A DNA stretch of 64,000 bases from the NCBI GenBank assembly GCA_963854835.1, contig OY978526.1, forward strand, positions 73,690,418-73,754,417. Reading direction: 5' to 3'. Positions within the stretch are counted from its first letter, which is position 1; every line of letters starts with the position of its first letter. The position numbers were made by a program, and so were the translations under genes. Origin of the DNA: Megamerina dolium (Eukaryota; Arthropoda; Insecta; Diptera; Megamerinidae). Below are positions 1 through 12,210 of this stretch, piece by piece. The notes beneath the pieces are model-generated. The model did not search any database and had not been told where the DNA came from. It saw nothing but the letters and a program-made list of their open reading frames with translations.

Positions 1-800
1 GAAAACCACACCTACCCCATTTTCCACATTTTATGCGCGAATATATAAAGCTCTCGAAGCAAAACTTTGAATATAAACTTCTACTAACCACAAAATTAAT
101 ATACCTAAATATGGACGTAATCGTATGGAAACTACGCCTATCTTCCATACAAAAGATTGTTGTCGAATGGATGTTTTCATGCTTTGAGCGCGAAAATATA
201 ATACTTTTGAGCCAAGGCTTGCTATATAAAGTTACTCTAATCACAAAATTAATATTTGAAAAAAATAATGGGCGTAATTGAATGAAAATCATACTTACAT
301 CCCATACAAAAGGGTGTTTGTTGTTGAGTGGATGTTCTCACACTTTGCGTATAAAAATATAAAGCTATAGAACTAAAACTTAGTATGTTAAGTTTTTTTA
401 ACCACAGAATAGATATGTGTAAAAAAATAGGCGTAATCAGATAAAATCTACACCTACCTCCCATACAAGAGTATCTGCTCAAATGTGTATTTTCATACTT
501 TGTGCACAAAACCAAAAAGCTATTGAAGTAGAACTTAGTATATAGAATAGAAATACTGGAATATGGGCATAATTCGATGCAAAAGAGGCCTACCTGCCAT
601 ACAAAAGTATGTTGAATGTATTATTCATACGCAAAAATATAAAGCTATGAAGTTGAAATTTGCGATATATGATTATATTTACAATCATATAGGCCATTTA
701 GAAAATGTGCTGAATGGGATGAAAACCAGGCCTATCTCCCATACAAAATTTGAATTTACATGTTTTTTTCATACTTTACGCACGACAATGCTAATGCTGA
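1..800 (+). repeat. Tandem array of family A (~150-bp units), locus A1
   Basis: About five degenerate head-to-tail units. The hallmark CATACAAAAG recurs near 145, 303, 463, 600 and 740, a spacing of roughly 136-160 bp. Each unit continues with a stretch like 'tttcatactttgcgcacaaaaatataaagctat..gaactaaaactta' and ends with 'ggcgtaatcgaatgaaaatcacacctac'. Small ORFs here are interrupted in every unit and differ between units, so I treat the array as non-coding. The window edge cuts the first unit. The same family recurs at six other loci in this window. Confidence 0.8.
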
Positions 801-1300
801 TATGAGATATTAGTAACTGCATTTAAACTCTCAAATGATTGAACAAATCTCAATCAAGTCTGATTGTAATTATTCCACATACAGACTACATTTTCAATGA
901 AAACTTACAGAAATTGGGAAGTGCTGAAATGAATTTGTCTATAACTTATTTTTCGCTTCTATTATAGTTTGATTTAGTTTATCGCTTAAAATGTAAATTA
1001 AATATTCTAATCAGATGATAAGAAAACTACATATGTATATTGTATTTGGTGAGAAGATGGCGTCGCGTCGTCTTCATATATTGCCGCCATCTTTATCATA
1101 TTCGTTTACTGCTCCCTGGTAGATAATTGTCACCGCCGCTGTTATCATTCATATGAAAATTATTGCTTACTATCATAGACATTATTATCATTGTTAATGA
1201 TGACGCCATTATGATGATAATGATGATGATGATGATGTTGATAATGTTGTTGGTACTATTGTTATTGCTATTAAATGAGAAATTGTGTAAATATCTGACT

Positions 1301-1319
1301 GTGTGTGTGTGTGTGTGTG
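1301..1319. repeat. (GT)n microsatellite
   Basis: About nine uninterrupted GT dinucleotides. Confidence 0.95.
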
Positions 1320-1910
1320 CATTTACTTCCGTTCCGTATTTGCATTTTGATTTGAGTCATCATTAAATGCATTAGATATGTATATACGACGTACGTATAG
1401 GAGATATTGCTGATGTTGTCCTGTTGTTGTTGTTGTTGTTTGCTGTTTGTTTACTTGAAAATTTGAAATCGACACTTTTACCATGCAAAGTGTCTGCGTG
1501 TAAATATACATTTGTCTACGTGTGTGCGTGTTATTCTACGTTTGCATGCGATTAGCATGTATTTCTCTATTTTTTTTATATATTTTTTTTTTTTTTGAGT
1601 TTTTGTCATCATTACTATTACTATTAGTACTATTGGTATATGCTGCTACAAATATTGCTATTACGTACGTTATTGCTATCTGCTGCTTTAGGTACGTCTG
1701 TACGTATATACGTACAATTGTAGGTACTTATTATAGATTCTGAGAACAATTATTTGTATGTCGTATGCAAATAATTCTTCTTCATCGTCTCCTGTTGCTA
1801 GTGTTGTTCCTTTGGGTATTGAATATTTTTTTTTTTTTGTTACTATTTGTTCTGTTTTGTGTTTATTTGAAATTCATTGAAGTGTCAATGCCTTATGGTG
1901 TATATATACA

Positions 1911-1938
1911 ATATATATATGTGTGTGTGTGTGTGTGT
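1911..1938. repeat. Compound (AT)n(GT)n microsatellite
   Basis: AT repeats run directly into about nine GT repeats. Confidence 0.95.
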
Positions 1939-3002
1939 TTGATTTTCTGTGCTGTTATACTAATATATGTACATACTTACTATGTCTGTACCTTCATATG
2001 TATATATGTGTATATACATATATACATACATACATATGCTTCTATTTAAGTTTTAAATGTTTACATATAAAATTAATTTCATTTCTTAGTTGTTGTTTTT
2101 AATTCTCAATAACGTTGTTTACAATTTTTCAAAGGTTAATGACAGCAACATTGTTGCTTTTTGTTTGGTTTGTATTTAAGAAATATGGAAATCTTTGCTT
2201 ACATGACATTCGGAATGAGTTTAAAAGATTAGTTATAAAGTTGATTTTCATAGAATTTTTGATGATATTTTCCTTGATGAAAATTTCATTTTGCATATGA
2301 TAGTTACACTTGTTGTATCCCCAACTCATAGATTTTGCTTCTGATATTGTGAAATATTCATTACAATTGCAGATTGATTAATACATAAGTAACGATTCAC
2401 ATTTCAACAGAGTTATAATGTAAAATACAGCACTATCCCAGCAGTAATGTTATTCCAAATGATACACTCAATGTGTTTTTATTTTAAGCACATTTTTCAA
2501 ACGTCAGAGACGCATCACAAATAATACGTGGTTGAGACCATTTTGGAGTTAAAATATTTAATAATTTCAAAATGAAAGTATATTGAAAATGTATTATTTT
2601 ATTTATATTTTTTATTATATTTTAGTTTATTTATTATTTATATTTAATTTTTTTATAAAAAAAATAATATATAAATTAATTTTTTAAATTTTTTTATTGA
2701 GAAAAAATATAAAAAGTTTCAGTGTAAAATCGTTTTATCAACTTTGAATCGCCCAAACTCAGACAAAAATTATTCGATTAAATTTTTCCAGGCCTATGAC
2801 ATATATGGACATCTAAAAATTATAAAACTTTTTAAGTTTTGACTTTCAAACAATTTTTATTGACTACGCCTGGAAGACATTTTCGAGCGTTGAGATATTG
2901 CTCTTGATTCAATAGGAAATCCAATCTGTTCGAATCTCTAACTGGTTATCGATTACTTTCGAAAATCAATGTACAACCAAATGTCAAACTTACGAATTTA
3001 GT

Positions 3003-4031
3003 TACTTACTTACTTACTTATGTGGCCATAACAACCGAGTATCGATTTAGGCCGAAAATAACATGCTTCGCCAGCCATCTCTGTTCTTCGCTAGCTGGCG
3101 CCAGTTAGAAATCCCAAGCGCCGTCAGGTTCTCCAGTACTTGGTCTTTCCACCGGAGGTTTGGTCTTCCTCTTTTGCGTCGTCCTCCAGCGGGTTCCGAA
3201 TATAACACCTTCTTAGCTGGAGCGTGTTCTTCCATTCGCTCGACATGACCTAGCCAGCGCAGCCGCTGGATTTTGATGCGCTTTACTATGTCAATATCGG
3301 CATACAGCTCGTACAGCTCATCGTTGTACCTTATTCGGTACTCGCCACCAACGCAAATAGGTCCAAAGATCCTGCGTAGGACTTTTCTCTCGAAAACTCC
3401 AAGTATTCGCTCATCCGAGGTGGAAATTGTCCAGGCTTCAGCGCCGTATGTTAGGACAGGCATGATGAGAGACTTGTAGAGTGTAGTTTTCGTTCTTCGA
3501 GAGAGGGCTCGACTTCTCAATTGCTTACCCAGCCCAAAGTAACACCTGTTAGCAAGAGTTATCCTACGCATGATCTCCAAGCTGACGTCATTACTGCTGT
3601 TAATGCTGGTTCCAAGATAGACAAAGTCCCTTACTACTTCAAAAGCGTAGTTGTCAACAGTGACGTGCTGTCCAAGACGCCGGGACTCTTTGTTTGTTGA
3701 CACTAGATACTTCGTCTTGCCCTCGTTCACCGTGAGACCCATCCGACGCGACTCTCTTTCCAACTCTGAGAATGCTGCACTGACTGCTCGCGTGTTCATG
3801 CCGATTATGTCAATATCGTCGGCATACGCTAACAGCATGACACTTTTGTTGAAGATAGTGCCATTATGTCGTAGATCAGCAGCTCGTATTATTTTCTCCA
3901 TAATAAGATTGAAGAAGTCGCACGATAACGAATCACCTTGTCTGAAACCCCGTTCGGTATTAAACGGTGCGGAGAGGTCCTTCCCAATTTTCACTGCACA
4001 ACGGGAGTTATGCAGTGTCATTCTACAAAGT
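3003..4031 (-). mobile_element. 5'-truncated non-LTR retrotransposon (LINE)
   Basis: The element reads on the minus strand. It encodes the C-terminal part of a LINE reverse transcriptase and ends 3' in a tetranucleotide tail (TAAG)n at 3003-3020. A 10-bp direct repeat CGAATTTAGT lies immediately outside both ends (2993-3002 and 4032-4041), as expected for a target-site duplication. Only about 1.03 kb is present, so the 5' part (endonuclease and N-terminal RT) was never inserted, which is typical 5' truncation. The clade is uncertain; the tandem tail and C-terminal style suggest an RTE-like or I-like element rather than Jockey. Confidence 0.85.
3047..4021 (-). CDS. Reverse transcriptase C-terminal fragment of the LINE
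   Basis: An uninterrupted 324-residue frame from an internal ATG. RT motifs are visible in order. RQGDSLS, the 'GxRQGDxLSP'-type block, lies at about residues 27-33. The catalytic YADD lies at 66-69 inside LLAYADDIDIIG. The thumb and C-terminal region follows, with a TYGAEAW block near residues 193-199, then RLRWLGHVERM and a basic RRKRGRPNLRWKD block typical of LINE ORF2 C-termini. The product would copy element RNA at a nicked target. Here it lacks the endonuclease and the first RT blocks, so it cannot be functional. The ATG is just the first methionine after the truncation point. The absence of stops or frameshifts suggests the insertion is not very old. Confidence 0.85.
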   Translation of the reverse strand: MTLHNSRCAVKIGKDLSAPFNTERGFRQGDSLSCDFFNLIMEKIIRAADLRHNGTIFNKSVMLLAYADDIDIIGMNTRAVSAAFSELERESRRMGLTVNEGKTKYLVSTNKESRRLGQHVTVDNYAFEVVRDFVYLGTSINSSNDVSLEIMRRITLANRCYFGLGKQLRSRALSRRTKTTLYKSLIMPVLTYGAEAWTISTSDERILGVFERKVLRRIFGPICVGGEYRIRYNDELYELYADIDIVKRIKIQRLRWLGHVERMEEHAPAKKVLYSEPAGGRRKRGRPNLRWKDQVLENLTALGISNWRQLAKNRDGWRSMLFSA

Positions 4032-4041
4032 CGAATTTAGT

Positions 4042-6108
4042 AAGAATAGAAAATATGGATTTGAGCTTGAGTTTTTGCTCAGAAATGAAAATAAGATTTT
4101 TCTAAATTGTTTTGCCCATAAAAATTGATATTAGGTTTTTATTTTAATTTTTTCTTTAATGGAAGATATCCAAACCTCAATCAGCATTATTTTGTAATGG
4201 CTTTCGTTAACGACTGAAAATTGCAGAAATATTAAAAATTTTTGCTTCGATTCTATAAGAAATATTAAAAACTTGTACCTTTTTCATTTAAGGCAATTTT
4301 AATTTTTAACGACACCACTAATCTAATTTTTTGAAATTTTACTACTCAGAAATAAAAGTAATTTTTTGTATTTTATTTTAATAATTTTTTCTTTTTTTGC
4401 AATCGAAAAAACACATGCCACAGTGCTTTGATTTTGGTAGGACGCTAAAGTAAATATTTCCCAAAGCTTATGCCTACAAAAGAAGCTTCAATAAATCTTT
4501 CCTTCAGTCAGCATGCTGAATAAATATTAACCTTTCAAATTATTTATAATTTTTTTTTTTTACAAAAGATTGAAGAATCATTATTAATTTGAGACAAATA
4601 AAGCTGAATAAAATTCAACGCAAATACAGCTTTTGCATAATGCATTAATTTTCCATGTATGAGGTACCTAAATCAATTACCAGCTTCAATCAAAATTTGT
4701 TCAATAAGACAAAATATTTGGTTCTCAGTCAATGATTAACTGTGATACAAATAGCACTAGTACTTTTTCCATCAGTACACATTTGTCATCAAATAGTTTT
4801 GTGAGAGCTTTACCGAAAACTTCAGAAAGAGTTCATAGTTCAGAAAAGTTGACATTTTTTAGGGATGATATTTTTTCGAAATTCACAATTGAATTATTTG
4901 TAATTAAAATGGTTTTTTTTTTTGTTTGTATTCTAACTGAAATATGTAAAAAATCTCATTAATTGGTATTTGGTATTTACATTATTATTGGTATTTACAT
5001 TATTGTATGTTTTGAGGTACACAAGAAAACTACGTATTTTGTTTAACACTGATTTATTGCAGTTTAACCATTTTTTTTTTGTTTGAAATATGTTTGTTTG
5101 TTTTCATACTGATGAAGATATATTACTCGTACATATTATAGAAAATTCAATGAAAAATATGCTGCTCAATTTAATTTCAAATTAATAAATTAATTATTTT
5201 TACAAAATAAACCATTAATATTGGGATTAATTTAATCAGCTAATTATAATTTAATAATCTACAAATTATATGTATATGATGTGTATCATAAAATTTAATT
5301 ATTTACATATGTAAATATAAATATAACATGCGCTATATATGGAAGGGATATATGGCATATGGATCATTTTGTAAATAATGATTTAACTAGTTTCCCTTTT
5401 TACATATTAGGTACTGTATGTGTACACATATGTATGTACGAGTATATAGAATAGATTATACATAAATAAATTTAATGAATAAATTATTAATTGTTGAACA
5501 TGATGATGATGACGTACATATTTGGCTAAATGGCCTTTAAAATCACTCATATGCTCGCTCAGTCACTTGTAATATTGTACGTATTGTATGATTTTGATTT
5601 GAATTCAAAATAGTTGCTATTGTAATTAAGTATTTTTTTGTTTGTTTGTTATTTACTATTGTGAAGTGATAAATTTGACTGAAACTCATTGGAGTTGTTA
5701 CAGCAATCGCCGCTTAAATTAAATTGATAGGGGCGGCGAGTGAACAACAACAAGTCTATTACTACAAAGGCAAGTAATCGAATAATAGGCAATAAGTATG
5801 TAGAAAAGATGCTTGATGGGTGACTTTTAGCTACAGATACTTACATACTTTGTACATATGAAGAGATTTTATTTACAACAAATGACTATGTACTTCCTAA
5901 ATAAATAAACACGATTGCCGGGTGATATCATTTGTTCTACGTTGGGGGTAAGATTTTGTAAAATATATGTATATATTGATATGTTTTTTTTTTTATTGCT
6001 GATAAAATCATAATGTTGCTGTGTAAAATTGTTCGAAAATTTATTTATAACTATATACATTCGTTTGGCAATTTGAATTCACTACACTTATCTATTTGTG
6101 AGGGGACT
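4042..6108. other. AT-rich non-coding stretch
   Basis: No gene recognised. It holds a short imperfect tandem repeat of 'ttggtatttacattatt' at about 4962-5005, many poly-T and poly-A runs, and a GATGATGATGAC run near 5500. The 76-residue frame at about 4732-4962 has no recognisable domain and I do not call it. Confidence 0.55.
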
Positions 6109-6110
6109 AA

Positions 6111-7030
6111 CAAAAGTTCGTGATAATATTATAAAAATGCGTGAAAGAAGGAAAAAAAGTAAACATTTCTACACCTATTTAAGGTTCCTGTATTAAAAAT
6201 TGAGAATAATTTAACTAGCTGAGGTCGCTTTTCGTCGCTAACTACAAAAAAAATTATAAAAGTTGAAGCATTCATCACATAGTCAGAATCGTCCAAAGAT
6301 GGCTAAAATATATAACAGTTTGCCATTAATATTTTCTCACTCATCGGTTTTTCTGAATGTACTTATCCCATAGCTCTATCTCATCGAGTGGTTCCCCTTC
6401 AAAAATGGTGTGTTTATAAATTTCACTTCAGACGCTCTCAGAATACTCCTAGTTTTGTGAAATATATGACCGACCCTAATTTATTTTTATAGCTCAACAT
6501 TTTCTTTGAATATTTACATCACCTATTTTCATCCTTTCTGGAAACTCTCCTACAAAATGCGCGTAAAAATATCTTAAAGTGGGCAAACAAGTCCATAGAA
6601 GCCAAGGAATCTTTCCTAGAGCGACGATCTTCATTAATATTTTATCGCTAATATTTCTTTCAAAAAATTTACTTTTTATATTCACCTTTTAGATGGGATC
6701 CCCTACAGAATGTATACATTTTGTATGGGGACCCTCGCAAAGAGTGGTGCTAGAGCATAAGTGTATTTGGAGATAATGTTGAGGATCGGTCATACATTTC
6801 ACCGGAAGATTTCTGCGCAATTATGAGGTTATTTGCAATTTTAGAAGTTTTTAAGATCAATTTATGGGGAAGCCCTCATAAGGCGTGAAGATAGAATCTG
6901 GTAAGTTCAGAATATTCAGAAAAAAGTACTAAACAGTTATGAGGTTCAGGGATATATTGATTTATGACGCATATAAAATTTTATAAATTTTCTAAACGAA
7001 TTAAAAATATATATTTTAGCGAACTTTTGT
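6111..7030. mobile_element. TA-flanked foldback-like element carrying family-B repeats in opposed orientation
   Basis: ACAAAAGTTCG at 6111-6121 is matched by its exact reverse complement at 7020-7030. Each is bordered externally by TA (6109-6110 and 7031-7032), as for Tc1/mariner-type MITEs. The left half (about 6330-6690) carries family-B repeat sequence on the minus strand and the right half (about 6720-6960) carries it on the plus strand, so the interior is roughly head-to-head. No transposase is visible. The 11-bp inverted repeat is short, so chance pairing is possible. The TA borders and symmetric interior raise my confidence. Confidence 0.55.
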
Positions 7031-7032
7031 TA

Positions 7033-8336
7033 GTATTTAGCCAGCTAACTAAGTAGTGTATAATGAGCGAGCCAGTCGACATTTGCTATTGTAAATAAGC
7101 AGGCAAATTCAAGGTTGATTACTACAATATATAACCGGACGGACAAAACTATGTGTATAGGTGTGTGTGTGTGTGTGTGTTTGTGTTTGTATGTATGTGT
7201 AATGTACGTGGGCAGCAGCAGCAGAAGGGCTTTTGTTTTTGTTGCGCTGTGTTTTTATTTTCTATTATTCTTGTTGTAAATCATTTCAATTCATTTCATT
7301 AATTTCAAATTTATACTTTTTTCCCCCCCATTTTTTTTCGCTCTTTATTTTAATAAATTTTTATTTTATTATTTTAATTCTATGATTGTATTTCGACGTC
7401 TATTCGCTGAGGCCATATGTACATATATTGTTGTTGCTTATATTACAGCTTATTGCTATTGTTCTGTACGTACGTATGTATTGAGTATAAATATCATAGA
7501 GATAATATACTTAGGTATAATAGGGCGAATTGATAGAATGTACGAATTATATATTGTATTTGTATGAGTATTTTAGAATAGAAAATTTAATTCTGTAAAA
7601 TAAATTACAGCAAAGTAGAAGAAAAAAAAAATTGAAAAACAAAAATCAACGTCAAAAAGTTCAAAGTAAAGCCAAATATAATATTCATTTGAACAAATTC
7701 AATGTAACTACATATACGAGCATACAGTATGTATGTGGGTACGTGTAGACCTAGCTTTGTAATTTAGAAAATTTTGCTTTGCGAACAAACGAAACATGTT
7801 TTAATTTCAATATTTTGCTTGAATGTACAATATGTTGGTACTTGTTTGTTTATTTATTATTATTTTTTATTTTAGAATTATTTATATCTATTTTCGGTTT
7901 AATTCTGAAGATTTCAACATCATCATCAGCCAGTACGCACAATTTACGCATTTGCTGTTGTTGTGTTTTCGTTTGTTATCAATTTATAGACTTGCTTATT
8001 GCCTGCCACTCGCCGTTCAAGGTAAATTAGATTAAAAGCACAAAAACAATTGCCTTTGTTATTGCTCAAGTTAAGAGCGTGTACACATGTGTGCATGTAT
8101 TATGGGTTAGTTCATTTTGAAGTTAATGTGATTTTTATTATTATGTTTTTACATATATACAATATTATTTTTGTAGGCATTTATTTTTCATTCTCGTACA
8201 CTATTTTGAGGAAACATGCATACGATAAATTGCTTACAGAACTATGCAATTTCCATTTGAAATAAAAATTAAAATTGAAATTTTAACAAATACACACGTG
8301 TATATGTAGATTAAACGTGTTCGAAAAAAGTATTTT
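7033..8336. other. AT-rich non-coding stretch
   Basis: It contains a (GT)10 microsatellite (7161-7180), a CAGCAG run near 7213, and A-rich or T-rich tracts (7321-7380, 7620-7660). No gene or element recognised. Confidence 0.55.
7161..7180. repeat. (GT)10 microsatellite
   Basis: Uninterrupted GT dinucleotide run, followed by imperfect TTGTGTTTGT. Confidence 0.95.
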
Positions 8337-9190
8337 TTTTATGATTTACACTCATTGATGACTATGATTTAACCCATTGGTGGCCATAATTTAAGCCGTA
8401 GAAGTATAAACTTCCATCAAAGTAATTTTTTTCTAGGATTTAATCCATTGGTGACCATGATTTATCATGTTAGTTGCTATAATTTAACCTATTGGAGATT
8501 AAATTAACATAATTTTAGCGTAATATTTCACCAAACACATCTCAGATATACTAATTAAGTAAATTGTTTATGATTTAATCTATTTGCAACCATAATTTAA
8601 CCCATTGGGGGCCATGACTTCATCTAGACTTCGTCTAGTACAATTTTCCACCACATTCGTTTCATTTGTACTTTTAAAGTAAATTTTTTATAATTTAATA
8701 AATTTGCAACCATAGTTTAACCCATTGGTGTCCATAATTTAACCCATTGTTGACCAAGGTAATATAAATCTAGCACAATCTTCCACCAAAGACATTTCAA
8801 ATATTCTAATTAAGTAAATTGTTTGTGATTTAATCCATATGCAACCATAATTTAACCCATTGGTGGCCATGACTTCATCTATCGTTGACCAATGAGACGT
8901 GAACCTACTACAATCTTACACCAATTTCATTTCATTTATACTTTTAAAGTAGCTTTTTCATAATTTGATCCATTGGCGACAATTATTTACCCTATTAGTG
9001 TCCATAATTTAACCCATTGCTGACCAAGGTAATATAAACTTAGCTCGATCTTCCACCAAACACATTTCCATTATACCTTTTAAGAACTTTTTTTATTATT
9101 TAAACCATTGGAGACCATGATTTCATCTCTTGTTGCGGTCAAGGTATCATAAATCTAATACAATCTTCCATCAAATATATTTCAGCTGTA
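8337..9190 (+). repeat. Tandem array of family C (~120-135-bp units)
   Basis: The motif TTTAACCCATTGGTGGCCAT and close variants recur near 8370, 8440, 8597, 8717, 8851 and 9010. They alternate with 'gaccaaggtaatataaatctagcacaatcttccaccaaacacatttca' and 'ttttaaagtaaattttttataattta'. The full unit is about 120-135 bp and contains the 'aacccattgg' submotif more than once, so it is a higher-order repeat. There is no coding potential. The family is unlike families A and B and I see only this array in the window. Confidence 0.8.
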
Positions 9191-11279
9191 CTTTGTTTCA
9201 AATAAAAATATATAGGATCTTTGAAAACTTTATAACAGCACAAAGTTCATCATATTAACACCAAAATGCATATTTTTTTTTTGCATTTCTCTTTTGTAAT
9301 ACTAAAGTTGGTAGTTTAAGTTATTAAAAGTATTTTCCAATATTGCAATATCTATAAGTATTAAAGTGACAATTAGCATTGGTAATAGCTGCTTCATAAT
9401 TCTCAATGAATTGTACTATATGTTGATTAAAAATTCTTACCATTTTTGTTTTCTTTTCAAATGTATAATTTAAAATAAAATTTTTTGTGATATTTTAACT
9501 AATAATTTGTGTTTTTTCTTCTTCTTCTTCTCATTTTAGGTATGTTAAATAAGCGGACAATTTGGAATGGTCAAATCTGAATTGCTTTGGATCTCATATA
9601 TGTACATATGTTATGTTATATTAAATGCTTCCTTATGACTTTCTCTCTATTGGGATAATATATGTATTGTATATTACATATACTTTATGCTACATACATA
9701 TATACATGATATACATACATACATATATCAATTGCTGTTTTTTATGAGTTTTTAACTCATAAAATTTAAATTACAATGCCTTTTATTGCGATTTGCTGTC
9801 TAATCATATCAATTACAAAAGCTGTAGTGAGTGGAGGGTGACTTACGTAGGCATGCATATATACGAGTGTATAAGTATTTAGGTTATAGTACTGCCACCA
9901 CTCACTACCCGTCATACATATGAGATTAAAACGTTCAATTAAATTCACTATTTCTTTTTTGTCTTTTTTTATTATTTATTTTGCATTTTTTTACTTTTCT
10001 ATTTTTTTTTTTTTGTTTTGTATTTTTTCTTATTTACTTATTTAATTTTGTTCAATAATTCCGCCACCACTGTTGTAAAATTGTAGTTTTTTTTTTTATT
10101 TATGTAATTCTTTTTACATATATAACAATAATAACAACAACAACAAATTACAACGTCAACTGCCTATCTGCTGTTGAACGTGTTGTAAGCATTGAAGCTT
10201 AACCGTATACATATACAATTCATATGTATATATGCAAAATGTGTATGTATGTGTGTACATACATATATACGAAAGTACATGATTATGCCGTTTGAGAGTG
10301 TCATATTATGCAATTTACAACTAATCAGACCAACTGACGGTGCTATATTAAATATACACATGTAGTATCCATGTATGTATAATTTATCAACATATAAAAT
10401 GCAACACATTTGATTACACATACATATGTACATATGTATGTATATATGCGAATATATAATGGTATTTGATAGTTAGTTAGTGAAATAGTTAGCTAGTGAA
10501 AATAGTTTTTCCTTACTTGTAGGTAGGTAGGTACCTATTTATATATATATTTTATATTTTTATTTTAGATGATGTTTCGTTCTTTTTTATTTGCGGTTTT
10601 TTATGGTTTTTGTTGCATTTGCTGCGGTTACGTTCATACAAGTGTAGCCATACCTATGTATGTATGCATTTGATTGAAATGAAATATTGTAGCAATTATT
10701 TTGAGGCCGCTTTTAATTGAAAGCAAAAATGTTTGCTACATATTATAATATTGTTGTATAAACAATTTCAACAATTTTACATTTATGCATATATACAAAA
10801 GTTTGTATGCATATGATTAGTTGCTTATAATGTATGTACATATTTCCATAAAATTCCATATCATATATTTATAAAAAAGGGGTGTTTTTCTAAACTACGT
10901 CATCGATGAACTCGTTGAGAATTGGAAAAATTAACCTCTAGAACTGCTGCTGGAATAACATTCTTAATCTCAGGCATAGTCCAGCGGTTTGGACTTACCA
11001 GACCAAATACGTCTTGAGACTTCATAATCAGAGGAACCATTATTTAAGACTGCTTAAATGGTGATTAGTATTACTTCGAATCGGCACCTTTATAAAGTGA
11101 GTTATTCTAAAGAGCCGAAGAAGGCGTAATATTACGGCATATGAATTACATTACTTCTATTCTAATCTACATTTTTCAATTGGATCTTCTTCACTTCTTT
11201 TGGAAGAAAATCTGCTTCAGTAAAGAATATCTTACGAGTTGATGAGGAAGAATTTTGGGTAAACTGAATCTAAATAAAA
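9191..11279. other. AT-rich non-coding stretch
   Basis: It contains TACA/TATG-rich microsatellite-like DNA (9660-9730, 10200-10280, 10420-10450), T homopolymers (9955-10030, 10085-10100), a CAACAA run (10135) and a GTAGGTAGGTAGG run (10521-10533). A less AT-rich patch at about 10870-11260 may be an old element remnant, but I cannot identify it on either strand. Confidence 0.5.
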
Positions 11280-11289
11280 ATTAGATAAA

Positions 11290-12210
11290 CATAGACTCTA
11301 ATTGAAAAATACATTGAATACAACATAACAGGTTGTGAGACGTTTGTAATGGGGGTAGAAGAGTTTTCCATCCGATTGTGCCTAGTTTTAGATGTTCGAA
11401 TACAATTTTCAGTGGAGAATATACTTTTGCATGAAAAGTCAGTGTGAAAGGCATTCGATACATTAAATAATTGAAGATGCTTATAAATAATAAATATATA
11501 TATATCGTATATACCGAGTTTAAGGTTGATAACTTTATATATATGAGAGCAAAGTGTAGAAATATATATATGGAAACATAATTTTGTATGGGAGCTAGTC
11601 TTCATTTTCATCAGATTACATGAATTTTTTTATATATCAATTTTGTGCTAAGGATAATTTTATGTATCAAGTTTTACTTTGGTAGCTTAACATTTTCGGT
11701 CGAAAAATGTGAAAAAATACATATAGAAGTATAATTTTGTATGGGAGGTAATCGTGATTTTCAACCGATTACATCCATATTTTAATGTGTTCACTCTGTG
11801 TTCATATAAAATTGATGTGTGCAGTTTTAGTTTGATAGCTAAATATTTTCGGTCGAAAAGTGTGAAAACATACATATGAAAGCATAATTTTGTATGGAAG
11901 GTAGGCATGATTGTGATCCTATTATGCCAATTTTTTACCATATTATTTTTAAGATTAGATTTAGTTTGTATATCAAGTTTTAGTTCGAAAACGTGATATT
12001 TTCACATGTAAATTGTGAAAAATTACTTTCAACAACATACTTTTGTATGGGCGGTATTCGTAGTTTTTATCCGATATTGCGCATTCACGAAATTTATTAT
12101 TTGTTAGTGAAAATATTAATATGTACCAACTTTCAGCTCGTTTGCTCTATAATTACGGCAATTATAATGGGAACAGGCAAACAAACAGACAGTGGAGACA
12201 GAACATAAAA
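11290..12210 (-). repeat. Tandem array of family A, locus A2
   Basis: The reverse-complement hallmark 'ttttgtatgggaggtaggcg' recurs at about 11583, 11738, 11890 and 12043, a period near 152 bp, with more degenerate units from about 11340. The distal end reads 'ctcgtttgctctataattacggcaattataatggg' and then a CAGACAGTGG-like sequence. A similar terminal block ends other minus-oriented A arrays, so the family may have a defined boundary. Confidence 0.8.

Larger units (their letters stand above)
801..2992. other. AT-rich non-coding stretch with microsatellites
   Basis: No recognisable gene or element. It holds an ATG/GAT-rich run (about 1196-1240), GT tracts, long T homopolymers near 1568-1597 and 1829-1840, and an extremely AT-rich block at about 2580-2720. 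ORFs here (for example around 1163-1366 and 1765-2049) are strings of M, I, L, V or Y from simple-sequence DNA and are not credible genes. Confidence 0.6.

Noticed and set aside
3651..4040. 129-residue plus-strand ORF
   Set aside because: Antisense shadow of the LINE reverse transcriptase.
8337..9190. CRISPR-like array
   Set aside because: Repeats are degenerate, longer than CRISPR repeats, contain no regular unique spacers, and the genome is eukaryotic.
11270..12208. Protein-coding potential of family-A arrays (recurring SHTKLCFHMYFFTL and MGGRxxFYxIT peptides)
   Set aside because: The recurring peptides come from repeated DNA units. Every array has stops in all units, and the frame is not kept between units.
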